From NCBI GenBank assembly GCA_018262975.1, contig JADFDG010000004.1, forward strand, positions 169,961-233,960: a DNA stretch of 64,000 bases, read 5' to 3'. How positions within the stretch are numbered: the first letter of the stretch is position 1; each line of letters begins with the position of its first letter. The notes below the pieces were generated by a model. It made no database searches, was not told the origin of the DNA, and was given only the letters and a program-made list of their open reading frames with translations. Source of the stretch: Gammaproteobacteria bacterium (GTDB taxonomy: Bacteria; Pseudomonadota; Gammaproteobacteria; Pseudomonadales; JADFDG01). Positions 27,690 through 36,065 of this stretch are shown here, in pieces. Both the position numbers and the translations under genes were made by a program.

Positions 27690-29970
27690 AACGCGCGCCG
27701 CGAACAGCGCCGCACGCACCCGCGATTTCCTCGCCGCCGGCCGGCGCATCGCACCCGCCTGGCCGCTGGACCAGCTGATCGCGGTGAATCCCTGGTGGGA
27801 ATGGCGCGACCAGCCGTTCACCTCGGTGGCGGCCACGCTGGCGACCCTGGGCAACGTGCAATGCCTGCCCGGCGCCGGCACCAACACGCCACGCTGGCTC
27901 AACGTCAGTGACTGGATCGACCTGCCGGAGGCCAATCGCACGCGGCAACGGCGCGTCAGCTGGCACGAGGAAATCGTGCACCAGCTCAGCCAGTTCTGCG
28001 GTGATTTCCTGCAACGCACGCCGGCCGCCGGCGTGAATGCCGACACGCTGTACCGCGGCTGGCGCGACGTGGCGCGCCGCGATCGCGGGCTGCCGCTGCT
28101 GATGGGCGAACCCGGCTTGCCCAGCGTCCTCGCCGCACTGCCGGAAGACCGGCACGCGCTGGTCGAACTGGCGCTGTCGACACTCTCGGTGCGTGACGAA
28201 CGCGTGCAGGACTATGGCGTGGCGCTGCTGCTGGACATCAACGGCTGGGCGTCGACGCTCGCCTGGCTACGCTGGCAGGCGCGCCTGGCGGGACGCGACA
28301 ACGACGCCATCGAGGGTTTGCTGGCCGCGCGCCTGGCCTGGGACTACGCGCTCTGGCAACTGCATCACCCGCACGCCGCAGGGGAGTTGCCCGCGCGCTG
28401 GCAGGCGCAGTGGCACGCGCTGCCGGCGATGGTCGCCGATGCGTCGGTGAAGCAGCAGCCCGCCGTTGCTGCGCTGTGCGCGTCGGAGCGGCGATGGCAA
28501 CAGTCGCTGCAGGCACGCCTGGCCGCGCCGCGTCCCGCCGTTGTCGAACGGGCGCAGGTACTGCAGGCGGCGTTCTGCATAGACGTGCGCTCGGAGCCCA
28601 TGCGGCGCGCCCTCGAGGCCCAGGACCCGGGCATCCGCACGCTGGGTTTCGCGGGTTTTTTCGGTCTGCCGGTGGAATACCAGCCCGCCGGGTCCGGCTA
28701 CGCGCGTCCGCAGTTGCCCGGCTTGCTGGCGCCGCGACTGCGCGTGGTCGATGCCGGCGACGCGCCGGACGGGCGCCGCCCGAGCGCGGCGTGCACGCTC
28801 GCCTGGAACCGCTTCAGCGGCGAAGCCACCACCGCCTTCACCGCCGTCGAAGGCGGCGGCCTGCTGCACCTGTTCAACCTGCTGCGCCGCGCCTTCACCA
28901 CCGGCGCGCCCGCGCACCCGGTCAACGGCTTGCCCGCCGGCGGCCGGCTGCGCGTCGAGCGCGACGGCGTACCGCTGACGGCCACGGAACTCGCGGCGCT
29001 GGCCAACGGCGTGCTCGGCGCCATGGGCCTGCACGGCGAACTCGCGCCGCGCGTGCTGCTGGTGGGCCACGGCAGCACCACCTGCAACAACCCGCACGCC
29101 GCCGGCCTGGACTGCGGCGCCTGCGGCGGCCAGACCGGCGAGGTCAACGTGCGCCTGCTCGCGCAGATCCTCAACGACGACGAGGTACGCGCGGCGATGG
29201 CGGCGCCAGGCCGCACCATCGCGCCGGGTACGCGCTTCGTCGCCGCGCTGCACGACACCACCACCGACGCGATCCGCTGCTTCGCGCAGGCACCGGGCGA
29301 CGTCGATGCCACGCTGCAAGGCTGGCTGGCCGCCGCCGGCGAAGCCGCACGCAGCCGGCGCGCACCGTCGCTCGGCATCGCCGCGCACGAGGACCCGCTG
29401 CGCGCCGTCACCGCGCGCAGCCGCGACTGGGCGCAGGTGCGCCCGGAGTGGGGCCTGGCCGGCAACGCGGGCTTCATTGTCGCGCCACGGGCGTTCACAC
29501 GGCATCTCGACCTGCAGGGACGCTGCTTCCTGCACGACTACGACTGGCGCACCGACCGCGAATTCGCGCTCCTCGAGTTGATCATGACCGCGCCGATGGT
29601 GGTCACCCACTGGATCAACATGCAGTACAACGCGTCGGTCACCGACAACACGAAATACGGCAGCGGCAACAAGCTGCTGCACAACGTGGTGGGCGGCCAC
29701 CTGGGCGTGTTCGAGGGCAACGGCGGCGACCTGCGCATCGGCCTGCCTCTGCAGTCTGTGCACGACGGCACGCGCTGGATGCACGAGCCGTTGCGCCTGG
29801 GCGTGTTCATCGCAGCGCCGGCGGCGGCGATCGATGCCGTCATCGCCCGCCATGAAACGGTGCGGCAGCTGGTGGAGAACGCCTGGTTGCACCTGTTCCG
29901 GCTGGATGACAACGGCGTCGCCACGCAACGGACCGCAGCCGGCTGGGAGCCGGCGGGACCGCCAGGGTGA
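27673..29970 (+). CDS. dabA: DabA, carbonic-anhydrase-like subunit of DAB pump (UPF0753/DUF2309)
   Basis: DabA is a cytoplasmic-face zinc protein related to beta-carbonic anhydrases. With DabB it hydrates CO2 unidirectionally to accumulate bicarbonate. The 765-residue protein has all four predicted active-site residues: Cys302 and Asp304 in AFCIDVRSE, His466 in LLVGHGSTT and Cys481 in LDCGACGG. The spacings (2 and 15 residues) equal those known for characterised DabA. The N-terminal AWPLDQLIAVNPWWEWRDQP and the C-terminal VTHWINMQYNASVTDN blocks are family signatures. It overlaps dabB, forming one transcript under the divergent LysR regulator. Confidence 0.95.
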   Translation: MSALPETRAANSAARTRDFLAAGRRIAPAWPLDQLIAVNPWWEWRDQPFTSVAATLATLGNVQCLPGAGTNTPRWLNVSDWIDLPEANRTRQRRVSWHEEIVHQLSQFCGDFLQRTPAAGVNADTLYRGWRDVARRDRGLPLLMGEPGLPSVLAALPEDRHALVELALSTLSVRDERVQDYGVALLLDINGWASTLAWLRWQARLAGRDNDAIEGLLAARLAWDYALWQLHHPHAAGELPARWQAQWHALPAMVADASVKQQPAVAALCASERRWQQSLQARLAAPRPAVVERAQVLQAAFCIDVRSEPMRRALEAQDPGIRTLGFAGFFGLPVEYQPAGSGYARPQLPGLLAPRLRVVDAGDAPDGRRPSAACTLAWNRFSGEATTAFTAVEGGGLLHLFNLLRRAFTTGAPAHPVNGLPAGGRLRVERDGVPLTATELAALANGVLGAMGLHGELAPRVLLVGHGSTTCNNPHAAGLDCGACGGQTGEVNVRLLAQILNDDEVRAAMAAPGRTIAPGTRFVAALHDTTTDAIRCFAQAPGDVDATLQGWLAAAGEAARSRRAPSLGIAAHEDPLRAVTARSRDWAQVRPEWGLAGNAGFIVAPRAFTRHLDLQGRCFLHDYDWRTDREFALLELIMTAPMVVTHWINMQYNASVTDNTKYGSGNKLLHNVVGGHLGVFEGNGGDLRIGLPLQSVHDGTRWMHEPLRLGVFIAAPAAAIDAVIARHETVRQLVENAWLHLFRLDDNGVATQRTAAGWEPAGPPG

Positions 29971-29988
29971 TGAGGTCGCGACGCGCGG

Positions 29989-31179
29989 CTAGGCGCGCGT
30001 GGAACCGGCGGTTGGCGGCCAGGCGAAGCGTGCCAGCGCGACCAGCGCCAGGACGCAGAACACCGCGCCGGCAAGGAACGTGGATTCGGCACCCATGCTG
30101 TCCCAGAGCAGCCCCGCCACCACGCTGGCCACCAGCATGGCGATGCCGCTGACCAGGTTGAAGAAGCCGAACGCCGTGCCGCGCAGGTCCGCCGGTGCGG
30201 TGTCGGCCACCATGGTCGCCAGCAGTCCCTGCGTCATGCCCATGTGCACGCCCCACAGCGCCACGCCGCCGAGTAGCGCCAGCCAGTGCGTGCTGCTCGC
30301 CAGCACAAGGTCCGCGGCGATGAGCACCACCAGGCCGGCGGCCAGCAACCCATGGTGGCTCACGCGATCGGACAACTTGCCGAACGGATAGGCCGACGCC
30401 GAGTACACGAGGTTCATCGCCACCATCACCAGCGGCACCAGTGCCAGTGCGATGCCCGATTGTTCGGCGCGCAGCACGAGGAAGGCCTCGCTGAAACGCG
30501 CCAGCGTGAAGACCGCGCCCACGCCCACCACCCACCAGTACGCATCGCCCAGCCGCCGCAGGTTCTCGCGGCGGATCGGGTTGCGTCCCTTGCCGGTCGC
30601 GGCATGTGCAGGCTCGCGCACGCCGAACAGCAGCAGGGCCACGGCCAGCAGGCCGGGGATGACCGCCACCCAGAACACCGCGCGGAGGTCGTTCGCCCAC
30701 AGCAGCATCAGGCCCACCGCCAGCAACGGCCCGAGGAACGCGCCGACGGTATCGAGCGATTGCCGCAGCCCGAAGGCCGCACCGCGCATCTGCGGCGGCG
30801 CGATGTCGGCGACCAGCGCATCGCGCGGCGCGCCACGAATGCCCTTGCCCACGCGGTCGAGCAGGCGCGCGCCCAGCACCACGCCGGCCACCGGCGCAAT
30901 GGCAAACAGCGGCTTGGAGAAGGCACCCAGCGCGTAGCCGAGCACGGCCAGCGGCTTGCGCCGGCCGAGGTAGTCACTGAGCGCCCCGGAGAACACTTTG
31001 GTGATAAGCGCGGTGGATTCCCCGAGACCCTCGATCAGGCCCACCATCAGCGCGCTGGCGCCGAGGGTCCCCACCAGGAACAGCGGCAGCAGGCTGTGGA
31101 TCATTTCCGAGGAAACGTCCATCAGCAGACTGACGAAGCCCAGTACCCAGATGCTGGCTGGCAAGCGGTTCGCGTGCAT
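29989..31179 (-). CDS. MFS transporter
   Basis: The 396-residue protein has about 12 membrane helices and begins MHANRLPASIWVLGFVSLLM. It carries the major-facilitator loop signature in SGALSDYLGRRKPLAVLGYA (between helices 2 and 3), LLDRVGKGIRGAPRDALVAD and GAAFGLRQSLDTVGAFLGP. This subgroup resembles proteins found beside metal or drug resistance genes, but the substrate is not predictable. The Met at 31179 gives a normal N-terminal helix. It ends 18 bp after dabA in convergent orientation, with a small GC hairpin (CGCGC/GCGCG) at the junction. Confidence 0.85.
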   Translation of the reverse strand: MHANRLPASIWVLGFVSLLMDVSSEMIHSLLPLFLVGTLGASALMVGLIEGLGESTALITKVFSGALSDYLGRRKPLAVLGYALGAFSKPLFAIAPVAGVVLGARLLDRVGKGIRGAPRDALVADIAPPQMRGAAFGLRQSLDTVGAFLGPLLAVGLMLLWANDLRAVFWVAVIPGLLAVALLLFGVREPAHAATGKGRNPIRRENLRRLGDAYWWVVGVGAVFTLARFSEAFLVLRAEQSGIALALVPLVMVAMNLVYSASAYPFGKLSDRVSHHGLLAAGLVVLIAADLVLASSTHWLALLGGVALWGVHMGMTQGLLATMVADTAPADLRGTAFGFFNLVSGIAMLVASVVAGLLWDSMGAESTFLAGAVFCVLALVALARFAWPPTAGSTRA

Positions 31180-31321
31180 GTACGTTCTCTCCCCGGAAGC
31201 CTGCAGTATTGGCGAGATAGCGCGACGTGCGCTACCGTCAGGCACCAGGGCAAAGCGCTTACGGCTCGCTTACACTGCCCGGGGTAGTTTGCGCCATGCC
31301 CGATCCACAGGTGCCCCGATC

Positions 31322-31999
31322 ATGTACGTGCTGCTCGTTGAAGACCACGCCGACCTTGCGGCCAACCTCGGCGAATTCCTTGAGGCGCGCGGTGAGGTGG
31401 TGGACTACGCCGCGGACGGGCTCACCGGCCTGCATCTGGCCTCGACGCAGGCCTACGACGCCATCGTGCTGGACCTCGGCCTGCCCGGGATTGACGGGCT
31501 CGCGCTTTGCCAGCGCCTGCGCGAGTCAGCCACCGGCGACGTCCCCGTGCTGATGCTCACGGCGCGCGACACCGAGCAACACAAGCTGGCAGGCTTCGAG
31601 GCGGGCGCCGACGATTACCTCACCAAGCCATTTTCGCTGCCGGAACTGCACGTCCGCCTGCAGGCACTGGTGCGCCGCGCGCGCGGCAGGCCCCAACTGC
31701 TGAGGGTGGAGGATCTGGTGCTGGACCTGCGCACGCACAGCGTACGCCGCGGTGATCGCCGCCTCGCCCTGCGCCCGGCAGAACTGCGCTTGCTCGAGAT
31801 CCTGATGCGCGCTGCACCGGGCGTCGTCACTCGGCGAGATGTCGAACGACAACTGTGGGGAGACGAGCCACCGGAGAGCGACGCGGCGCTGCGAGGCCAC
31901 GTGCACGCGCTGCGCCAGGCCATCGAGGCGCCGGGCCTGCCCCGCCTGCTGCACACCCTCCATAGTGTCGGCTATCGGTTGGGGCGCGAGGATGCCTAG
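31322..31999 (+). CDS. OmpR-family response regulator (PmrA-like)
   Basis: The 225-residue protein has an N-terminal receiver domain (VLLVEDHADLAANLGE; phospho-acceptor Asp in IVLDLGLPGIDG; Lys in DDYLTKPFSLPEL) and a C-terminal winged-helix DNA-binding domain (RPAELRLLEILMRAAPGVVT, then LHTLHSVGYRLGR). It starts at ATG 31322. It overlaps the histidine kinase gene by eight bases. With an ICMT-like protein and EptA downstream, it is likely the regulator of a polymyxin-type envelope response, like PmrA with PmrC/EptA. That role is inferred from context. Confidence 0.92.
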   Translation: MYVLLVEDHADLAANLGEFLEARGEVVDYAADGLTGLHLASTQAYDAIVLDLGLPGIDGLALCQRLRESATGDVPVLMLTARDTEQHKLAGFEAGADDYLTKPFSLPELHVRLQALVRRARGRPQLLRVEDLVLDLRTHSVRRGDRRLALRPAELRLLEILMRAAPGVVTRRDVERQLWGDEPPESDAALRGHVHALRQAIEAPGLPRLLHTLHSVGYRLGREDA

Positions 32000-33260
32000 G
32001 CTCAGGTTACGCAGCAAACTGCTGCTGACCAACCTCGTTGCCGTATTCGTGCTGACCACCATCCTCGCGGCAGTGGCCTCGACCCTGTTCGAAACCTACG
32101 AAACACACACCCTCAAGGGGCAGGTCGCGGTGGACCTGGACCGCCTCGAAGCTCTTGTCGAGCGCAACCCCGCGGTCAACGGCATCGATTTCGGCAACAG
32201 CAGCGGCATCGTGGTGTCCGGAAGCACACTGGCAACCCTCGATCCGGTGCTGCGCGCCCTGCCCCTGGGCATCCACGAGGACGTCTTCATCGACGGCAAC
32301 GAGTACTTTGCCGGCCACCGACAGGTCGCCGATAACGAACTTTTCGTCCTCATCGATGCGGGACCGTTCGAATCGCTGGAAGAACGACTGGCCCTGTATG
32401 CCCTCATCGGCCTGGTAGCCGGCGCCTTGGTCGCCATCCTCGCATCCACGTGGATATCAGCTCAGGTTTTGCGCCCGTTCACCGCCCTCACGTCCTGGCT
32501 GCACTCACTAAGACCTGGCAATGAGAGCAATTCATTTCCCCATCGCTTCGAAGACCCGGACATCGATGCACTGGCAAACACCCTGGAGTCCTACGTAGCG
32601 CGCATCGAGGATTTCATCCATCGCGAACAGCAATTGACTGAAGATGTCAGTCATGAATTGCGTACACCGCTAGCGGTTGTGCAAGGCGCTGTGACTTTGC
32701 TGCTGGATGACACGACGCTGGCACCTGCACAGCGCCACCGCGTAGAACGCATCGCGCGCGCCACCCGGCAGATGGGCGACCTGATCGAAGCCATTCTCTT
32801 TCTCGCGCGCGAGGACGGAGGCATCCGGGCAACGCCCATTGCGCTCGATGCACTGCTTGCCGATGTCGTCGAGACACGGCAGGATGCCGCCCGCCGCGCG
32901 GGCGCCCACCTCCTGCTTGATGTCGCAGCGCCTGTTTCTATCATCGCCCACCCCGGCATGGCGGCATCGATCATCGGCAACCTGCTGGATAACGCCATAC
33001 GCCACGGCGGATCAGGCACGGTTCGCGTTGAGCTCACGCCCAATCGCCTCGCCATTACCGACCAGGGCCCGGGAATCGCACCGGCCCAGATCGAGGCGGT
33101 ATTCAGTCGGCGCACGCGCGGAGAGGGCAGCCGCGGGCTGGGCCTTGGCCTGCACATCGTGCAGAGCCTGTGCCACCGCCTGGGTTGGCAGATCACCGTG
33201 GAGCCAGTCACGACCGGCGGCACACGGGTTGCGCTGACGTTTGCCGCACCGCCCGTCTAA
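31992..33260 (+). CDS. Sensor histidine kinase (PmrB-like context)
   Basis: The 422-residue membrane kinase begins with RLRSKLLLTNLVAVFVLTTI (first membrane helix). A periplasmic loop of ~120 residues follows (ENPAVNG.. to ..FESLEERL), then a second helix (YALIGLVAGALVAILASTWI), HAMP-like linker and kinase core. The phospho-acceptor His is in EDVSHELRTPL. The ATPase core has N-box NLLDNAIRHGG, G1 TDQGPGIAP and G2 RGLGLGLHIV. It overlaps the response regulator gene. The periplasmic loop is not recognised as a specific sensor; regulation of the downstream eptA is inferred. Confidence 0.92.
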   Translation: MPRLRLRSKLLLTNLVAVFVLTTILAAVASTLFETYETHTLKGQVAVDLDRLEALVERNPAVNGIDFGNSSGIVVSGSTLATLDPVLRALPLGIHEDVFIDGNEYFAGHRQVADNELFVLIDAGPFESLEERLALYALIGLVAGALVAILASTWISAQVLRPFTALTSWLHSLRPGNESNSFPHRFEDPDIDALANTLESYVARIEDFIHREQQLTEDVSHELRTPLAVVQGAVTLLLDDTTLAPAQRHRVERIARATRQMGDLIEAILFLAREDGGIRATPIALDALLADVVETRQDAARRAGAHLLLDVAAPVSIIAHPGMAASIIGNLLDNAIRHGGSGTVRVELTPNRLAITDQGPGIAPAQIEAVFSRRTRGEGSRGLGLGLHIVQSLCHRLGWQITVEPVTTGGTRVALTFAAPPV

Positions 33261-33361
33261 CGCTTCGCTAACGAATGCCAAACGCTGCCACAACGGCGCC
33301 ACCGACAGCATCCCGGTACGCACCGTGGCCGCACCGGCCCTGACGGTGCCGGAGCGTCGGC

Positions 33362-34057
33362 ATGCTGGTCCGGATTGGCAATACCCTTTTTCGATGGCGG
33401 AACGCGCTGTTCCCGGTGATTTTCGTCCTGCTGTTTGCCGGGGTACAACCGATACCGGCGGGCACCTTGCGCACGGCACTGGAGTTCGCCGGCCTCCTGC
33501 TGGTCCTTGGCGGCACAGGGGTGCGTGTCGCGGTCGCCGGCGTCCACTACATCAAGCGTGCGGGCGCGGCAAATCACATCCACGCCGGCGCCCTGCACAC
33601 CGATGGCCTGTTCAGTGCTCTGCGTAACCCGCTGTACGTAGGTAACATCCTGCTGGGCGCAGGCTTCCTATCTCTGCTGGGAAGCCCGGGGACATGGCTT
33701 CCAGGCCTACTCGTGGTGTTCCTGGCATACCGCGCAATCGTCGCCGCCGAGGAAGACTACCTGGCCCGCACGTTTGGCGACACCTACGCCCGGTATTGCG
33801 CCACGGTGCCCCGGTGGCTGCCACGCCCTGGCGCATTACGCGTCGCGTTGGAGGGCACCGCGTTTTCCTGGCGACGTGCCGTGGCGATGGAGTATTCGAC
33901 CCTCGGCGCAACACTGCTTGCCCTGATTGCACTGCACGTGCGCAATGGCCACGGTAATGCGGATCCCATCCCATTCATTGACGCGATCTGCGCCACGCTT
34001 GTGGTCGCATTTGTCGCCATGCTGCGCACGGCAAAAAAGGCCGGGGCTTTCCACTGA
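33362..34057 (+). CDS. Isoprenylcysteine carboxyl methyltransferase-like (ICMT/PEMT) membrane protein
   Basis: The 231-residue protein has about four to five membrane helices and starts MLVRIGNTLFRWRNALFPVI. It carries the phospholipid-methyltransferase/ICMT-type motif, TDGLFSALRNPLYVGNILLG, and a downstream AEEDYLARTFGDTYARYCAT, which together form the SAM-binding region. The substrate is unknown. It sits between a two-component system and eptA, so it may modify an envelope lipid. It is not clearly ICMT itself; 'methyltransferase family protein' is the safest name. Confidence 0.75.
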   Translation: MLVRIGNTLFRWRNALFPVIFVLLFAGVQPIPAGTLRTALEFAGLLLVLGGTGVRVAVAGVHYIKRAGAANHIHAGALHTDGLFSALRNPLYVGNILLGAGFLSLLGSPGTWLPGLLVVFLAYRAIVAAEEDYLARTFGDTYARYCATVPRWLPRPGALRVALEGTAFSWRRAVAMEYSTLGATLLALIALHVRNGHGNADPIPFIDAICATLVVAFVAMLRTAKKAGAFH

Positions 34058-34058
34058 C

Positions 34059-35714
34059 ATGCACTCGACGGAATCCCCCAAAGCGGCCATCCTGCTGCGC
34101 CGCCGGTATGAACTGTCTCCGGTTCAATTGACGGCAGCTTCAGCCGTCGTATTTGCGCTGTTCTACAACACTGCATTCTGGGAGCACATCCTCGGCAACG
34201 GCCGGCTTTCGGGGGCCAGCGGCGTGGCCAGCGCTGCCGGAACATTCCTGCTCCTGGCGAGCCTGAACTTCCTGTTGCTTTCCCCACTGCTCACCCGCTG
34301 GACAGCGAAACCGGTGCTTGCCGTACTCGTGGTACTCACCGCCGCAGCCACCTACTTCATGGACCGCTACGGCGCCTACATGGACCGCGCCATGATGCGC
34401 AACGTGATGGCGACGGACTGGCGAGAGGCGCGCGACCTTCTGCGGCCGGACATGCTGCCTTGGCTGGTAGCCTACGGCGCCCTGCCCCTTTGGCTGCTGT
34501 CCCGAACGGACATCCGCACACTGCCGCTGCGACAGTCCTGGTGGCACGGGCCCGCCGGCATGGCCGCCGCCGTGCTGATGGCTGGCGCCGGCCTCTGGAT
34601 GGCTTCGTCGCAGCTTGTCCCGCAATTGCGGGAGCACAAGGAAATCCGCTATCTGGCCACGCCGGGCAATTACCTCGTATCGCTCGCCAGCGCCCTAGGA
34701 AGCCGCGCCAGCGCACACAAGACAGAAAGAATCCCGGTCGGCACGGACGCGCGACGGGCCCCTGCCGCTCAACGACCGCGTGTGCTTGTCATCGTCGTCG
34801 GGGAAACCGTCCGCGCCGCCAATTGGGGGCTTAACGGCTATGCGCGCCAGACCACGCCGCAGCTCGCCAGCCTCGATGTATTCAACTTCAGCGACGTCAC
34901 CGCCTGCGGCACCAACACGGAAGTCAGTCTGCCCTGCATGTTCTCGCCACAAGGGCGACGGAACTACGATGAAGAAGCCATCCTGGGCAGCGAATCCCTA
35001 CTGCATGTCGCGCAGCGCGCCGGCATTGCCGTAACGTGGATCGACAACCAGTCCGGCTGCAAGGGGGTCTGCGCCGGACTGCGCCAGGTAGATCCCCGCG
35101 TTCAGGCACCGCCTTCGCTCTGTACCGACGGGGAGTGCCTGGACGGCGTGCTTTTCGACGCATTGCAGCGGGAACTTTCTGCCAATCCGGGCGACCAGTT
35201 GGTGATCCTGCACCAGATGGGAAATCACGGACCTGCCTATTTCAAGCGCTATCCAGCGGAGTTCGCCCGCTTTCAGCCCGCCTGCGAAACGGCAGACCTA
35301 TGGCAGTGCACGCCGGAAGCTGTCGCAAATGCCTACGACAACGCAATCCTGTACACGGACGACCTGCTCGGGCGGATCATTGACCTGCTGGAAAACCAGC
35401 CTGCGGACCGGGACACGGCGCTGATATACGTGTCCGACCACGGCGAGTCATTGGGCGAGAACGGCTTGTACCTGCACAGCCTGCCACGCGCCATCGCGCC
35501 TTCCACCCAGACGCACGTGCCCATGCTGATGTGGTTGTCCGACCGCATGCAGGAATCCCTTGGGTTGGATGCACCCTGCATGAGCGCACGAGGAAAACAG
35601 CCACTGACCCACGACAACCTCTTCCACACGGTGCTGGGGCTTCTGGCTGTAGAAACGCGCGTCCGGGAGCCGGCTCTGGATCTCATCGGAAATTGCAGCA
35701 GGCGCGGGCTCTGA
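34059..35714 (+). CDS. eptA: Lipid A phosphoethanolamine transferase EptA/MCR family
   Basis: EptA adds phosphoethanolamine to lipid A phosphates at the periplasmic face of the inner membrane; the charge change lowers polymyxin binding. The 551-residue protein has five N-terminal membrane helices (to about residue 185) and a periplasmic alkaline-phosphatase-like domain. Metal and catalytic residues are present: Glu249 (VVGETVRAANWG), the nucleophile Thr287 (TNTEVSLPCMFS) and Asp460/His461 (VSDHGESLGENG), with spacing close to that of MCR-1. Cysteines in LPCMF, SGCKGVCAG and LCTDGECLD fit the family's disulfides. The gene ends 124 bases before the first cassette core at 35838. Confidence 0.93.
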   Translation: MHSTESPKAAILLRRRYELSPVQLTAASAVVFALFYNTAFWEHILGNGRLSGASGVASAAGTFLLLASLNFLLLSPLLTRWTAKPVLAVLVVLTAAATYFMDRYGAYMDRAMMRNVMATDWREARDLLRPDMLPWLVAYGALPLWLLSRTDIRTLPLRQSWWHGPAGMAAAVLMAGAGLWMASSQLVPQLREHKEIRYLATPGNYLVSLASALGSRASAHKTERIPVGTDARRAPAAQRPRVLVIVVGETVRAANWGLNGYARQTTPQLASLDVFNFSDVTACGTNTEVSLPCMFSPQGRRNYDEEAILGSESLLHVAQRAGIAVTWIDNQSGCKGVCAGLRQVDPRVQAPPSLCTDGECLDGVLFDALQRELSANPGDQLVILHQMGNHGPAYFKRYPAEFARFQPACETADLWQCTPEAVANAYDNAILYTDDLLGRIIDLLENQPADRDTALIYVSDHGESLGENGLYLHSLPRAIAPSTQTHVPMLMWLSDRMQESLGLDAPCMSARGKQPLTHDNLFHTVLGLLAVETRVREPALDLIGNCSRRGL

Positions 35715-35748
35715 ATTCCGCTACACCGCCGCCCCCAGGTTGTAGCCC

Positions 35749-35934
35749 GCAAAACCGGGGACGAAATCGGGGGTAACTGGTCATTTTCCGCTGCAGAACC
35801 CCTTAAATATCAATAGGTTGGAATTCCGGAAGGGAGAGGGCCTAGCCACCACGCAAAAAGACGTCGCAAGGCGTTGATTCTAAAGACAAAAGCGGCTTCG
35901 GCCGCTTTTGTCTTTTATGGGCAATTGACGTGCG
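35749..35934 (+). repeat. Cassette boundary module R1
   Basis: The module has three parts: a conserved right end (35749-35837, with GCAAAACCGGGGACGA and a TATCAATAGGTTGGAATTCC box); the core GGGCCTAGCCACCA at 35838-35851; and a conserved left end (35852-35934) with GCAAAAAGACGTCGCAAGGC, a hairpin terminator and GCAATTGACGT. It is the first of four copies (others at 48387, 53620 and 57336). By eye it is roughly 80% identical to R3. Confidence 0.85.
35882..35915. terminator. Hairpin terminator in R1 (15-bp arms, TTCG loop)
   Basis: AAAGACAAAAGCGGC-TTCG-GCCGCTTTTGTCTTT is perfectly paired and has A and T tracts on both sides, so it should terminate in both directions. Its relatives in R2 and R3 keep the stem core GCGGC-TTCG-GCCGC. 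Confidence 0.85.
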
Positions 35935-36065
35935 GCTTTTTGAAAAAAGCTGCGAGTATCGTGCTTCAGTTCGAGTGCCGATTGTTCATTTATTGATCGC
36001 ATCGAGACGCGGTCGTTCGCACCAAACGACACGCACTGCACCAATCCACGTCCTAACAGGCCTGG

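Larger units (their letters stand above)
35715..36065. other. Non-coding stretch holding boundary module R1
   Basis: This 351-bp gap between eptA and the P1B ATPase holds boundary R1 at 35749-35934 (right end, core, left end with terminator). A further ~130 bp (35935-36065) is AT-richer than its surroundings, with no gene recognised. I see no tRNA or integrase here. Confidence 0.7.

Noticed and set aside
28267-29928. 553-codon minus-strand opening inside dabA
   Set aside because: Shadow of dabA, which has all catalytic residues and a correct frame.
29970-29995. Terminator between dabA and the MFS gene
   Set aside because: A short CGCGC/GCGCG stem is present but no T-run, and in this GC-rich DNA such stems arise often by chance.
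35838-35851. tRNA-Met pseudogene at each boundary
   Set aside because: Only the 14-bp 3' end matches; upstream bases do not form a T-arm or anticodon arm, so these are cores, not tRNA remnants.
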